A DNA stretch of 64,000 bases from Phoronis australis (Eukaryota > Phoronida > Phoronidae), in NCBI GenBank assembly GCA_002633005.1, contig NMRA01000269.1, positions 141,070 through 205,069 of the forward strand, read 5' to 3'. This document shows positions 11,236-23,603 of this stretch, one piece after another. Within the stretch, counting starts at the first letter, position 1. Every line of letters begins with the position of its first letter. Made by a program: the position numbers and the translations under genes. A model generated the notes under the pieces. That model saw nothing but the letters and a program-made list of their open reading frames with translations. It was not told where the DNA came from and made no database searches.

Positions 11236-11985
11236 TTTGGTTTCGTGAAACTGTTTTCAGATGATTTGTTTCCTGATAGATTTGACGTTTTTCAATTGTT
11301 GTCAACGTGATTCAGCTTAATAAAGTGATACCTAATTATTTATTGTCGCTTTTAATAATAGACTGTGAGTTGAGAGCACCATCGTTTGCCAGTTTTTCTC
11401 GTAACGAGACAGAACACATGTTTATTTCCGGACTAACAGTACTGGCGTGCGTTCAGTTTACGCTAGGACCTACGCTAGGACCTAGCTAAAATCTAGTCAA
11501 AGTCACGTGTTCTCGTTTGAAATACACGGCAATATCTCACGTAATTTCGCGAAGTCTTGCTTTTTAGCGAGGTCCTAGCGTTACTGAACGGGAGGCAGGT
11601 CTTCGTTCTTAAACAACTTGAGGCTGCTGTTACGCGATCATCTGATGTTCAAGTTTTTACGCCCCGTCGGTGCTTATTAATTATGCTCTTGAATATTTGG
11701 AAATTGTCTAAACCCCTGTATACACACCACACTTTTTCGTATACGACTTTTCGTATGCCAAAAAAGGTGTGTGTAAGCAGATGTTCCAACAAAAATTTTT
11801 GCTGGTGGCGTGACTCATACCCAGATGTGCACAATATGGTTTCACGAAACTTATGTGCCAAGTTCATGTGACGAAATCGAGAACGGTTTTTAATTATCTT
11901 AAGAAAAACTCCAAAGACATGTTAAGTGACAGAAACTTACCAGGATGCATGGAAATTTCACTATTTGGCTACAAAAACAAAAAAT
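11236..11985. other. Unassigned DNA
   Basis: No recognised gene. The open frames at 11557-11871 (plus) and 11649-11867 (minus) overlap antiparallel and have no recognisable domain. Confidence 0.35.
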
Positions 11986-12105
11986 ATCTTACACGGGAGG
12001 GGAAACCCCCTCCCGACCTCCCCCCGCTCGGCGCCACGCGCCTAGGATTCGACCTTGGCGGGAATCCTAAACCCCCCTTGCTGAAAACGTAGATCCGCCA
12101 CTGCA
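11986..12105. repeat. GC-rich repeat end
   Basis: A C/G-rich block ending 'gatccgccactgca', similar to the right end of the element at 2707-3006. Likely a solo transposon end directly abutting the copia remnant. Confidence 0.4.
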
Positions 12106-12218
12106 ACCCATGATGTCACATGTGAAAATGGGCAAAATTGAAAGAGAAATCAAAATTTCGAGCTAATGACACAAAATAATCAAGGATTTGGCTAAATTTA
12201 ACGTCATACATTTAGTCT

Positions 12219-13046
12219 GTGGCCACCGGTTATTCGAAATGGGCAAAAATCCATGGTGTGTACTGTTTAATGTTCGATGGTGATCCTGAGCGATATGTAC
12301 TGAGGGAAGTCAAATTCATAGGACATTTGAGGCTTCAAAAGCTTGATTATATTATAACCAAACCTGAAGCTGAGGCTGCCGCCATTGACGGTTTTGAAAC
12401 CAAGAATCAGGATGTTTTTGTGGAGTTGGTGCAATATTTGGAAGCCTGCCCCTAGTAATACACGATGCCAAAGACAATGGCAGGAAGTCAATCAAGATTC
12501 TGAGAGGAGAGAACATCTCGGCAGAGCAAGCCGATGGTAATATCACTATATACAGAATTGACATCATTGAAATTGAATGCTGGCACCTCAGTCACAGATT
12601 ATGTTATTCACGCTGAGACAGATGAGAATCAACTGAAAGCAGCTGGAGAGACAATAAGTGACAGTCTGCTCACTGCTATGATTATTAAAGGGCTGCCGTC
12701 CGAATTTAAAACCTTCTCTACAGTCATGACTCAGAAAGAGGTACCTCCGTCATTCGCCGAGTTTAAAGCGGCCTTGAGAAGCTTGGAAGAAGCTGAGAAA
12801 TACCAGTTTGCAACTGCTACTGATACAACTGAAAAAGTAATGAAGACCACAATTCAAGGACGTCCCAAGCATAAAGAAAAGGACAACAAGAATGTCAAGT
12901 GCTACACATGTCACCGAACTGGTCACAAATCGTATGAGTGTAAAAATCGGTGGTGCGACGTATGTAAAAAATGGAACTCAATGGACCCAATTCTGTCGCA
13001 AGAAAACCATGGAACATTCGGCAAAATCAGCTGCGGACAATGCTGA
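12219..13046 (+). pseudogene. copia gag remnant with zinc knuckle
   Basis: The N-terminal part contains FDGDPERYVLREVKF and a helical stretch typical of copia Gag. A frame disruption lies between about 12450 and 12534. The second part carries the CCHC knuckle CYTCHRTGHKSYEC (C-x2-C-x4-H-x4-C) near 12900-12940, which in intact elements binds RNA. A further frame break near 12960-13046 separates it from the protease. No start codon can be defended: the frame opens just after non-element DNA. Confidence 0.8.
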
Positions 13047-13069
13047 ACAGTGAAAATGACACCGACAAT

Positions 13070-14345
13070 CGTGTATTTGTTTTTAAAGTATCATTGGACT
13101 CCGACAGGTCAGTCTCAAAGTTAGGCAGCTTACTTGTTGATTGTGGTGCGACCGGTCGAAATTCACTGAACTTGAAGGTACATTCAAGCCAAAAAAACAT
13201 TGCATTGAACTTGCAGATGGCACAAAATCATGGGGTATAGTGTTAGTCAGAGATAGTGCCAAAGTGTCACTTACTGAATACAAATGGCCATAAGCATGGT
13301 GTATTATTAGACAAAGCATTATATGTCCCATCCTACAAACAGGACATATTTTCAGTGCAAGCAGCCACCGAGAAAGGGGCATCAGTTATGTTCACCCGCA
13401 ATAATGCAGTACTAGAGACCCAAGATGGTTCCACTCAGTTTAACATTGAGAAGCAGGGTAAATTGTATTAACGTAATAGTAATGCCGTCACACAGAATAG
13501 TACACACTCTGTTGGTGTATGACACAAGATTATGGGCCACTGTAACGTGAAAGATATTAGGAAACTGGAGGGTGTAGTAGAGGGAATGAAAATCACAAAC
13601 AAAGATGCTCATGTTGATTGGGAGCCATGTGTGTTAGGTAAAATGACACAATTTAGAAATCATGCTGCCGATGAGAAAGCCAGTGCACCTCTAGAGCTAG
13701 TTCATTGTGATCTTGCCGGTCCTATTCAGCCTGTAGCTAGAGATGGCTTTCGGTATGCCATATCATTTGTCGATGATTTCTCAGGTACGACCATGATATA
13801 TTTCCTGAAGGCAAAATCCGATTCTGCCAGGGCTTTTAAACATTTCCTAGCTGACTTAGCGCCATATGGTAAAGTTCAGAAACTCCGGACTGATAACGGC
13901 ACATAACTTACATGCAGTGAGTTTCAGTCAATCATGTTAGAACATAGTATCAAACATGAAATGTCATCGCCTTACTCTCCCCATCAAAATGGAACTGTTG
14001 AGAGAGGGTAGCGTACACTTTTTGAGATGGCCAGGTGTCTGTTGTTAGATGCTGGCATGTCCAAAACCATGTGGACATATGCTGTCATGTGTGCAGCTTA
14101 TATTCGTAACCGCTGATACAACCACATATTAGGTAAGACACCTAACGAAGCCATGCCTGGTCGTAAGCCAAACATTAGCAACATGCATATTTTTGGTTCC
14201 ACATGTTACTCATATGAACAACATAGGCATAGTAAACTTGACGCCAAGAGCACAAAGGGGTTGTTTCTAGGCTATGACAAGCATAGTCCAGCGTAACTGG
14301 TATATTATCCTGTCAAAATGCAGTACGCAAATGTAGGATAGTAAA
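13070..14345 (+). pseudogene. copia protease-integrase remnant
   Basis: A protease-like active-site peptide LLVDCGATG lies near 13130-13155; the usual D-S/T-G is here D-C-G. The integrase core follows: first Asp in ELVHCDLAGP (near 13702-13730), second Asp in LRTDNGT (near 13885-13905), third acidic residue in HQNGTVERG (near 13984-14008). In-frame stops occur after LRTDNGT, after VERG and further downstream, and there are breaks near 13240 and 13470-13530. The order of motifs supports copia; the product is not functional. Confidence 0.8.
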
Positions 14346-14361
14346 GTTCACTGATGACTAA

Positions 14362-16144
14362 GTGGCAGATTTACCTGATGTAGAATCAGATGTGAGAGAA
14401 GTGCAATCTGATTTTGATTCAGATGGCGACTCAGTACCAACAACTGACCATAATGGTACACAAACCACAGAGGGTATGAACCAAAATGAGATGGTTGATG
14501 AACCAGAAAACCCTAGATACCCCAAGAGAGTGAATGTCCAACCACCAAAATACCTAGAGGATTATGATACTACCAGTTGCACTATAGACTATTGTTATAA
14601 GGCATTTCAATACCCGGTTAGTTACAAGGAAGCTATTTCTTCCCCAGAAGCTGAGATATGGTTGGGGGCAATGCATGAAGAAATGGATTCTCTTAAAGAG
14701 AATGACACATTTTCTCTGACCGCGTTACCTGCGAGTAAGAATCTAGTTGGGGGGCGCTGAGTATACGTCGTGAAAGAGAACTCAGATGGCTCTAAGAAAT
14801 TCAAAGCCAGATATGTAGCCCAGGGCTACAGCCTGGTAAATGGCATTGATTATCAGGAGACCTTCTCCCCTACTCCAAATCTCACTTCAGTTCTTATGCT
14901 GATGCAAACTGCTGCTCAAAAGAATCTAGGATTGCATCAAATAGATGTAGTGACTGCGTATCTTAACGCTCCCATAGGTTGTGAGCTGTATTTGAAACAG
15001 GCGGAAGGGTTTGAAGTAGAAAGTAAAGTGGCAAACCATTGGTGTACAAATTGAATAAGTCTTTGTACGGTCTAAAGCAGTCAGGACGAAACTGGAACAC
15101 GATGTTCCATGACCATTTATCCGAGAACGGATTCAGACAGAGTTCTGCTGATAATTGTGTCTATACTAGGCAGTTGAAGGCGACTTAATCATTCTACTAG
15201 TTTGGGTAGATGATTTAATCATTGCAAGTGGCAGTGATATTCTTGTGAATGAAGCTAAAGACATGCTTAAGGCGAAATTTCATATGAAAGATCTGGGAAA
15301 GCTAAGTTAATTCCTGGGAATAGATTTTAGACGGGGACTCAGTGGTCCAGATGAACCAGGAAAGGTATCTGTCTAAGTTACTTGAACATTTCGGGATGCA
15401 GGATTGCAGTCCCAAGAATACTCCTAGTGAGCAAAAGCTACTTTTTCCCGAGACATATGAGTCAAATAAGATTGATTCAAGGCAATACGTACAGGGAACT
15501 AGTGGGTAGCTTAATTTATGGCATGGTCTGTACTCGACCTGACATCTGTTGGATTGTCACAATATCATGCCAATCCTAACCAGGGACACTGGGAGGCAGC
15601 TAAACAGGTACTCAGATATCTAAAAGGGTCTATTGGGATTGGACTGACTTTTAGAAAACACAGTGAGGGTCTGAATTTAACAGGTTATTCAGATGCTGAT
15701 TGGGCGTCATCACAGGATAGAAAAAGTACCTCTGGATACTGTTTTGTTTTGTCAGCCTAAGGTCCAGTAATATCGTCGAAGAGTAGGAAACAGGCAACTG
15801 TATCTATTTCGTCTTGTGAGGCTGAGTATGTCTCAATGAGTGCAGCTGTGCAGGAATGTAGGTTTCTGATTCAATTACTACAAGATGTTGCTCCGTGCTT
15901 CAGATGCTTATCAGTTACTATCGATGGTGATAACCAGAGTGCATTAGCTTTAGCTACGAATCCTGTCAAGCACCAAAGAACCAAACACATTGATGTTAAG
16001 CATCACTTCATTATGGATGCAATTAAGGATGGTTTGGTGAATGTTACTTATTTGTCAACTTCAGAGATGATACCAGATGTATTCACTAAGCCTGTATCTA
16101 TTGTCAAACTCGGAACATTTCAGAATGTTTTATTAGGTGTTTAA
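14362..16144 (+). pseudogene. copia reverse transcriptase and RNase H remnant
   Basis: RT motifs in order: KFKARYVAQGYSLVNGIDY and ETFSP (14796-14880), QIDVVTAYLNAPIG (14940-14985), SLYGLKQSGRNW (~15058-15093), catalytic box VDDLIIASG (~15209-15235). RNase H motifs follow: SDADWASSQDRKSTSGY (15690-15740), SCEAEYVSMSAAVQE (~15810-15855) and KHIDVKHHFI (~15985-16015). Stops or shifts occur at about 14758, 15053, 15186, 15308 and 15758, so several independent lesions have accumulated. Confidence 0.85.
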
Positions 16145-16332
16145 AGATTCGTGGCATGGCACTCAAACTCGTGTAAATAAGCACACTGTTAGCTTATTAG
16201 ATTCCTATTCATCTCATGTATACTACTAGTCATTCAGTGGGGGAATATTTTTTTTGGCGCATACAGGTGTAGTTTTGTAAACCAAAGATAATTTTTGGTG
16301 TTCTCGAAATTTTACTTAGGTTTAAGTGGGGG

Positions 16333-16498
16333 TGTTGAGTTGTGTCCGTCATGTGGCGCCATCTGTTGTTCACTATTTTAGTTGAATGTATGCTCTTTTG
16401 TTTTGGAGAAAAATAAATAGAACACTTCCTGTCAACCCATGAGGGGTGATGTATTCACTTGTCGTTACTAGCAAATAAATCCACAGAAAATCCGAACA
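16333..16498 (+). repeat. copia 3' LTR (166 bp)
   Basis: It follows a polypurine tract (aagtggggg) immediately after the RNase H region. The left boundary is TGTTGAG and the right boundary is CCGAACA, giving TGTT...AACA termini. A polyadenylation signal AATAAA lies at 16412-16417. The matching 5' LTR is not present in the window, so the right boundary is inferred from the terminal inverted dinucleotides only. Confidence 0.6.
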
Positions 16499-17662
16499 TA
16501 ATGGCCTCATCCTCAACACACCCCACCTTTGTAAATACGCCCAAACCATCTTTACCTTCATTTCCATCTTCAGTTTTCACGACACCATGTATTACGACCA
16601 GCAGTTCCGCAAACTCCGCGCCGGATCCGTTCCCACGCCCCTTGGCACTCCATCAATCAAGAGCTGTGGGTTCAGACCTCGTCAGGTCCTACCAATCCCC
16701 GTACCCCTCAGACCACCTCTCCTCATCGCACCCCCGGCTACTGCTGGCCCTAAAACTCACACACCTGCCCTAAGCCCTCCCATCCCTCACCAGGTGTCAT
16801 TATTAGCTGCCTTTTTGGTCATCCCCCTCAGGTGTCAGTATTGCCTGCACCTTTTCTTCTCACTTCGCTGCCTCATCATTCCCTTCCTCACATCCCTCCC
16901 CAATCCCCTCATACTGGCATTAGTATTGCCGGCATCTCTTTTTTATTTCCTCATGTCATGTCTAGGATAATTTCTTCTTAGCTTTTCTTTTGTTGTATAT
17001 ACCTGTTTCTCTTAACCATTTTTCGTGTATATTGTTTTTTTACATGTTTCCGTGGATGTTTTTAGTTCCCCCACGTTGTACCAAGTTTGTACTCATTTTG
17101 GCTTACTGCCTCTGTTATCGTTCTCATTTTATCCTCTGCTCTCAGTCATCTGTTAGCCAACTTTTATTACTTCTCTCCGTTCCTGTTAGTCATTTTGTAT
17201 TACTTCGTCAGTATTATTAGGTTTAGTTTCTTTTCTCGGTTTCTTTATCCTGTTATTTTGTTTATATTGTCACCTTAGGTACTTCAGCTTCTGTTAGTCG
17301 CTCGTTTTTCATACCATGTGTACATTCTCTTATGTTTTGGGCTTAGCCCTGTGTAACCTCTGTAATATTTTCACTTCTTTATGTGGTTCCTTTACGGTGT
17401 CCTTATATACCTCTTTCATTATCTTACTTATAGTAATTTCATTTTACTCCGTGGATCTTTTTTCCTATTTACCAATTTGCCACCTTGTCTCATTGTTTTG
17501 TTCAGTCTTCCATGTATTACTTTTGTATTTTTAGCCTTACCATTCATTACCGCAACGACACCAGGGTGAGTTCACACCAGGCAGCTGTTGCAGCACTTGG
17601 GTAAACGTACCTCCCCCTCCAGCTTTGGCCCCTGGAGTTAGGGTTGGGTATCCGGCTGGCAG
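16499..17662. other. Pyrimidine-biased stretch without a gene
   Basis: The plus strand is strongly C/T-rich, giving long runs of hydrophobic or Pro-rich translation in all plus frames but no conserved domain. The ends of the stretch do not match another copy in this window. Confidence 0.4.
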
Positions 17663-17770
17663 CCTCATAATAAATGACCTTATATCGCCTATACACGGTC
17701 GCCTTTTTATCTCTGGAAACAGAGCTTGCGACGCACCTATTATTTTCTGGACATATTTCGAACATAAATG
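17663..17770 (+). repeat. Partial copy of a ~110-bp repeat
   Basis: Matches 18225-18335 and 41168-41277: 'cataataaatgaccttatatcgcc...acacggtc...ttttatctctggaaac...gagcttgcgac'. Two copies lie within 600 bp in block A, one in block B. Confidence 0.7.
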
Positions 17771-18561
17771 ATATTTCACTCGTTAAATATATTTATGTGA
17801 GAATATGGACTTGTCCCACTTATACCCCATCTTTCGGTCTGGTCCACTAATCCTCTGTGTAGATTCGCATGCGGTCCTTCTGCACACGAGGCGCCAGGAC
17901 ATTCCATTTCCAGCCGCACTATTGGTTCGTTTGTGTCATGTGCCACGAGTTTGGTCAGCTCCTGGCTCCCATAGGCTGATGATTGTTACGTGTCATACAT
18001 AGGGCTCCTTTGTTCTCAGTAAAGTTATATTACCTGCCATCAGTACTTCACTTTAGCAACACTTAGGTTCGAGTTTAATCTCTCTTCAAGTTTTTCCCAC
18101 CCTCTATCACGCTCTCCTTTCGGTTGTTCCTCTTACCTGATTGCTGGAGCTTTTTATTGCCCATCTTTCCTGACATTATTATTTTATCCTTGTGTTATCT
18201 GTACACTCATATTTCTGTACCTTATCAGTCATAATAAATGACCTTATATCGCCTATACACGGTCTTCTTTTTATCTCTGGAAACAGAGCTTGCGACACAC
18301 CTATTATTTTCGAGACATATTTCGACCATAAAGTCTCTTATTTTAAGTACACTGTAAAAATTGGCTTTGTTGAAGTCACATGTTTGTGGTTTTGATCCAC
18401 TTGAGAACATTAATATTAATTAAGAGGACTGTCAGCTATGGAAATGTTTTCATAAGAAAAAAAATCTAGGCCTGTTTATGACAAAAAATTGAATGTAATG
18501 TCCTGAATTGGAGAATTCTACCAGTTATTTGTAGTATAACCTTCACTGTTTCCCTTGACAG

Positions 18562-18816
18562 GAAGTCCTTTCCATCCGCAAGTCATTGACACACGTCGCG
18601 TTGCTGCGGTGGGCGGCTGGCATAGCGTGATGGACACTGAGAACAGAGTTCACCTAGTGAATAACGAAACTAACACGATCATGATTGACACGACTTCTTC
18701 TGGACCAGGCAAGCTGGAGATCACGGTTACTGGACCTGCTGGGAAAACGATACCGGCCAGCGTCCATCAGCAGGATGACGGACAACCGGTGATCACATTC
18801 ACACCTGTAGAGATAG
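18562..18816 (+). CDS. Filamin-type repeat protein, exon 1 (copy A)
   Basis: 255-bp exon with acceptor ttgacag and donor GTAAAG, phase 1 at both ends with a Gly codon split across each junction. It begins GSPFHPQVIDTRRV, the last strand of one filamin repeat. It then carries most of the next repeat, including GPGKLEITVTGPAGK and the late strand VITFTPVEIG, which matches the filamin consensus GxLxVxVxGPxG...VxYxPxExG. Filamin repeats are immunoglobulin-like; in the family they form rods that cross-link actin and bind membrane proteins. Preceding exons must supply the actin-binding domain and lie outside the window or are missing. Block B has the same exon with 11 amino-acid differences. Confidence 0.85.
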
Positions 18817-21385
18817 GTAAAGTCACGTTTTTACAATTCAGTTTTTCATCTGTGCAGCATGACACTATCTTTTCGTTGTTGCACAACGACACTGTTCTCA
18901 GTGTCTCCAGTGGGAGCTGCAATTGTTCGAGAGCTCACATTGTTTTAGCCAATTAGTTGATATTAAGCAGAGCACTTATTCATGCAAATTTTCGGTTCCA
19001 GTTATTTGAATGAGGGTTAGGAATCCTGTTGCCGGTTGCATGAAACAGTCCCAAATAAGGACTCAACGATGTTCCCTAAAGCTATACAGGGTCGTAGGAA
19101 GCGGGGGAGGGCACGGGCCCCCCAATACTTTTCAAGCGTCAGGGTTAAACCGTGGCAACCGACATACATGTACACATGAGGCGGGGACAGTTGAGAAAAG
19201 AAAGACTGCTAAATGCGGAAATGAGAAAATTCAAGAGAACATATAGCAATTCTGTATCAGTGTATGATTTACCTTTGAGGTCCCTGGCCAGGACATAGTT
19301 TTTGGGAACTCCACTTTCGCAGCACAGGTAGTGCACGTAATGATTCATGCATGTATTTGGAAAAATCGAAAAAATCTGTAAAGCAAAGTTTTTGCGGAAG
19401 CATTTACTTGATTTTTGAATTCAAAAGTCAAAACTTTGCAACTGCAAAACCATATTTTTTCAGGGGCCTCTCTCTGGGAAGGGATAACGGAGACAACTGT
19501 CGCTTTTTCCTCGAATTGTATATCACTTGATGACCAGACGGATATCATTAATTGCTGCACATTTTCAGATTTTTCAAAATACAGATATTTTCATATTAAG
19601 AGGCTCCATCCTTGAAGGAGACCATTGATGACATTCGAGTGGTCACCCTTTTAAGGTTTTTATTGACAAATTCTTTAGGGTCCGCTTGCTGATAGAGGGT
19701 TCATAGTAGGAATGGGTTACGTCTAGTTTCCTGTTCTTGTGAAATCGTGCAACCTACTTTCATGTTGAACAAGGTCACCTCCAGCACCGTCTTGTGACCA
19801 CACGACGTTGGAAGGAACTGACACTTTTTTCCAAGCTTAATGATGTTTAGCCTTTCATAATTAAGGTGTCTCCTTTCAGACGGGGCCCTCTCTCGGTGGA
19901 CCAGTTCATGGAAATATACTTTTGTCCCTCTGTACTTGTAAATCCGACACAGCCAAGTATTATCGAGGGAAGTTGAGATTCCAAATTCACCAAAAACAAA
20001 AAAAAAACAGCACAGCAGTATAAAGAGATTCGACCCAAACAACCAAAAAATGTAAAAAATACAATAAGATTGACCGCCATCGAAAGAGTGGAATTTTGTA
20101 CGTGAAGTCAACTATTTGTAAATTACACGAATGGTCTATTTCCGAGGGTTACTTATCAAATAATGTTATTGTTACCCATAGTATCACAAGAATAGCATCT
20201 CTTTTGAAAATGGTTACGATGAGTTGTTTGTAAGGAATTCCCACATGTGGAAAACACAGTTTTCGAGGCTACCATTGGGGTGACCGTGTACATGTCGAAC
20301 GAGTGTACTCAAATACTCTCAATAATAAACAAATATTTCAGCGTTTTTTTGAGGTCAAGTTAAAACTCGTGAACCGTTATACGTTCTTCGGAAATGAGCA
20401 AAAATACACCTTACTATGAGTCTCCCATTTTCCCCAGCTAAAAATTTGCGAGTATGGCTGCAGAAATTGCTTATAACATTCCGTTTTGATCAACAAATGT
20501 GTTGGTTTCTAATTTACATGTTTATGTGTCTACGAAAGCCGTCAGGTTAATTAAATGATTTTGGCAATTAGAAGCTAATCTTTTAAGGAAGGATGACGAT
20601 TCAGGGAATTTAGTTGAAGCCTGAATATGGAAAACTCTATAATCAGATCCCCGAATAGGAAAGTGCACTTGGACTCTTTTTGCCTATCTAAAATAACTCT
20701 CAAAAACTTTCCGAAATTTGTACACTTCCCAAAAATTTACTCCCAATTCAAATGACAATAAATACAAATACATTGCTCTTTGACTTTGCTACAAGATTTA
20801 TTGTTTAAACTCACGAACAGGGGATCAAAAAGGAATTAAGTCATTAAATCAAGGTAAACGCATTGCTCATGGAATTGATTGTTGGTGTCTGATTTACATC
20901 TTTATGTATCTACGAAAATGGACTTATTGAGATATGATTTTTTGACAATTAGAAGCTAATCTTGTAAGAAATGACAATGCTTCAGTGAACGTAGTTGCAA
21001 GCCGACATTGGGAAAATTTGATCTATTACCAGATCCCCAAATATAAAAGTACGCTAATTTGTTTTTGTCTATCTGAAATCTGTCTCAAGGAAATTGACGA
21101 ATTTCGGAGAGCTCTACAGAGTTGTCCAAAATGCTATCACAATTCAAATGACAATAAATTGTTTATTGGCTTAGGAACTACATTACTTGGTTTAAGTTTA
21201 CAAACCGTAGATCGAAAACGATGTTTAAGTACTTAAATCAATGAAACCGAACTCATTGGTCATCAACTTGGAAAGGTTCTCTTTGCACTTCCTTGACCTT
21301 TTTAGTTTCCAGTAGTATTGCGCAATGGATTTTTGTTCAAAACTGAATCGTTTGCTTGCATTTCCCGTGCGTACTACACACACGG

Positions 21386-21607
21386 CATGCGCGCACCCAG
21401 TCTAATATTTTTGAGGATGTGAACCTTTTACGAAAGAAAAAAATACGGAATACGGGGTTCGTTGGGGGCTATGAATTGTGCATATGCCAAATTCCTGCCT
21501 TTTTAGTGGACTTTTAGTGTGTCGCGTTTCACGGACATTTTGTTTATTTGAGGCGGACCTTTTTGCCCAAACGGGGGTTCTTTTGAGCCCCCTTGGGTGC
21601 GCGCATG
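21386..21607. mobile_element. MITE with CATGCGCGCACCCAG ends (block A)
   Basis: 222 bp with terminal inverted repeats CATGCGCGCACCCAG at the left and TTGGGTGCGCGCATG at the right. Family members lie at 45221-45440 (block B) and 40379-40533, where both 15-bp ends are perfect complements. The interior is non-coding. Confidence 0.65.
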
Positions 21608-22502
21608 CACGGAGCGCGTCATGATTGGCACACCCACTGTAAAAATAAGGTGGAACCATGCAGTAGGCCTGCGTAGAATCTCAGTTACCCACGTGAGCTG
21701 AATTTGAACTCCAGACGTTGAGGAGTGTACATTTTTGGGACACACTCTATATCATTTCCCCCAGCAACCAGAAACTAGATTACCGGCTGTGTTTCATTTA
21801 GGGATTCTGAAACGTCCACAAAGGCACTCATACGTCGGGACCTCACCTTTACAAAAAATTACTAAAAGATATAAAGTTTTCCCGAAACTGGATCATAATA
21901 AAACAAACATTGATCTTCGACCCAGAGCAGAGGAATATGTAAGAATACACTGTTGGAACCCACCTATAGCTACTTTCGGCAGGTTCCAGCTGCTCGTCAG
22001 TGCGCTGGACCTAGACCCAATCTTACTCTTCGTGAAACTTTGGTGGTGGATATGCAGGAGGGGATTTGGTACAGCTATGGTGACACCCAGAGAACGGGGG
22101 GGAGGGGGACTGGCGATACCAAGGGAGTAGGTTAACGATGTCAAATTGGTTTGTGCCCCTCAATAATTTTCTCCTTCCTACGGGCCTGCTACAGCATATT
22201 TGTGGGTTTGTGAGAACACTCAATGTCCTCTTAAGCTCTTTGAGTCTCATTACTAAGTCAATTTTTGTCTTTGATACAATATCGAAAGTAAATTCTACGT
22301 TTAATTCCCAATATTATTTAAAATAAGTAGGGATCTTTTCATGCAACGCCCCTAATTTATGGACTAAGTCCCTAATTATTTTAACTGAATTAAGGGCTCA
22401 GTTTTCTGTTATATTATTAGGAAATGTCATTAACGAAATAACAGCTCACAATCAAGATAAATGACAGAAAAAATACTATGCCTGTGAGTGTAGCGCAAAA
22501 CN

Positions 22503-22860
22503 AGGTCTCTGAACCATCTAGAAAGATTACCGTGTCGTCTTCATATTGCATTAATTTATACTCTAAAGAGCCTACTTTTATGCCTTTAACATTCTCGCAT
22601 TGCCTCAACTTAGATGCCATAATTTCGGCACACAAAAAGATGAGGTGAAAGGGGATCCCCTGGTCTGCAACCTCGGCAAATGTTAAATTGCTTAGACCTA
22701 AAGCCATACTGAATGACCAAAAGTTGGACACTTTCATTGAGTATTGTGAACCAACGGATATCATCAAAATTGAAAGGGTGTAGAACCTTCTTAAGAAATC
22801 CCCAGGACATAGAATCAATGGCTTTTTCAAAATCAATTAATACCAGAAGTCCGGGAATAC
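22503..22860 (-). mobile_element. LINE reverse-transcriptase fragment (block A)
   Basis: Minus-strand translation gives RT motifs: DFEKAIDSMSWGFL (F-E-K-A-F/I-D), RGCRPGDPLSPHLF (R-G-x-R-Q-G-D-P-L-S-P) and AEIMASKLRQCENVKG. The QYEDDT box is retained close to the N at 22502, where the element is cut. The right boundary matches the target-duplication sequence AGATGTAGGGAACTT at 22861-22875. The same insertion in block B is longer (46335-47728). Confidence 0.8.
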
Positions 22861-23049
22861 AGATGTAGGGAACTTAGTTGAGTCCCTATTTGGGACAGTT
22901 TCATGCAGCCGAGCACTGATTACACTCCATGATAAAACGACTGACCTAAAGGAATAAAACTCAGCTGTAATCCTCAACAGTCCTCAAATCCTTGGGACAA
23001 GATTGAAATGTTACTTGCAAAGTTAGCGTGTGGGACGTAGCACTTAGGG

Positions 23050-23155
23050 GCATTTGCCTGGCACGTAGTGTGATGGACCTGGCAGTTATCGTGACCGACT
23101 TGGCAGTTGGCGTGACAGACTAATGTCCGTTAGCGTGATCGACCTGGCAGTTGCT
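23050..23155 (+). repeat. Short minisatellite (GACCTGGCAGTT)
   Basis: About four or five degenerate ~25-bp units built on 'gtgatcgacctggcagtt(a/g)(t/g)c'. Conserved in block B at about 47925-48025. Non-coding, intronic. Confidence 0.6.
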
Positions 23156-23603
23156 GTATTTAAAGTTAGAGTAAAGTTAGCCAGCCAGCTAGCTGTGTGA
23201 GGAATATCGTCAAAACACAGCTAAGTACCACTGTCTGTTCAGTGCCGATAGACCTCAAAATTGCACACAGCCAGTGTAGTTCTGCTCGTCACCTCGCCAT
23301 GAAACTTGCATTAGCATGTAGAGCTAAAGACCGGACGGGGTGCATGCAAAATCTGGGAGTCAACCGACACTCACCTTTCCTGTTACAACTGTTTAAGTGC
23401 TATAAACGTCATTTTCTTGCGTAATTCTCCACCTTTTGTAACAATGAAAAATATGTCGTCGTATTGAAAATGGTACACTGGTGACATGCTCACGCGCCAA
23501 TTCCTAAAATTTTGTTACATCTCTCGGCAGATGATGACAGCTTTGCAGCAGCAAAACTTGTTCTGAAATTCGATTTGATGGTATCAAAACTCTAAAAACT
23601 TAA

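Larger units (their letters stand above)
12190..16498 (+). mobile_element. Degenerate Ty1/copia LTR retrotransposon
   Basis: Domains occur in copia order on one strand: Gag with a zinc knuckle, protease, integrase, reverse transcriptase, RNase H, a purine-rich tract and a 3' LTR. Integrase lies before reverse transcriptase, which is diagnostic of Ty1/copia rather than gypsy. The reading frame is broken by several stops and frameshifts throughout, and no 5' LTR or primer-binding site is visible, so it is a dead 5'-truncated copy. GalEa-type copia elements are typical of marine animals (family knowledge), but the clade cannot be fixed here. Confidence 0.9.
19034..22909. mobile_element. Composite bounded by ~43-bp inverted repeats
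   Basis: Left end 19034-19077 (ggttgcatgaaacagtccc...) is the imperfect inverted complement of 22867-22909 (...gggacagtttcatgcagcc). The same ends are present in block B at about 41993 and 47784, so the structure predates the duplication. Its interior differs between blocks through later insertions. No transposase was recognised and no target duplication could be read, so it may be one DNA transposon or two related insertions in opposite orientation. Confidence 0.45.

Noticed and set aside
18225-18410. 61-codon minus-strand frame repeated at 41170-41355
   Set aside because: Present only because it lies in duplicated repeat DNA; a third copy at 17663 is truncated and no domain is visible.
19701-20111. 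136-codon minus-strand open frame
   Set aside because: No domain. The counterpart in block B (42060-42250) is disrupted by substitutions and a large length difference, so it is not conserved.
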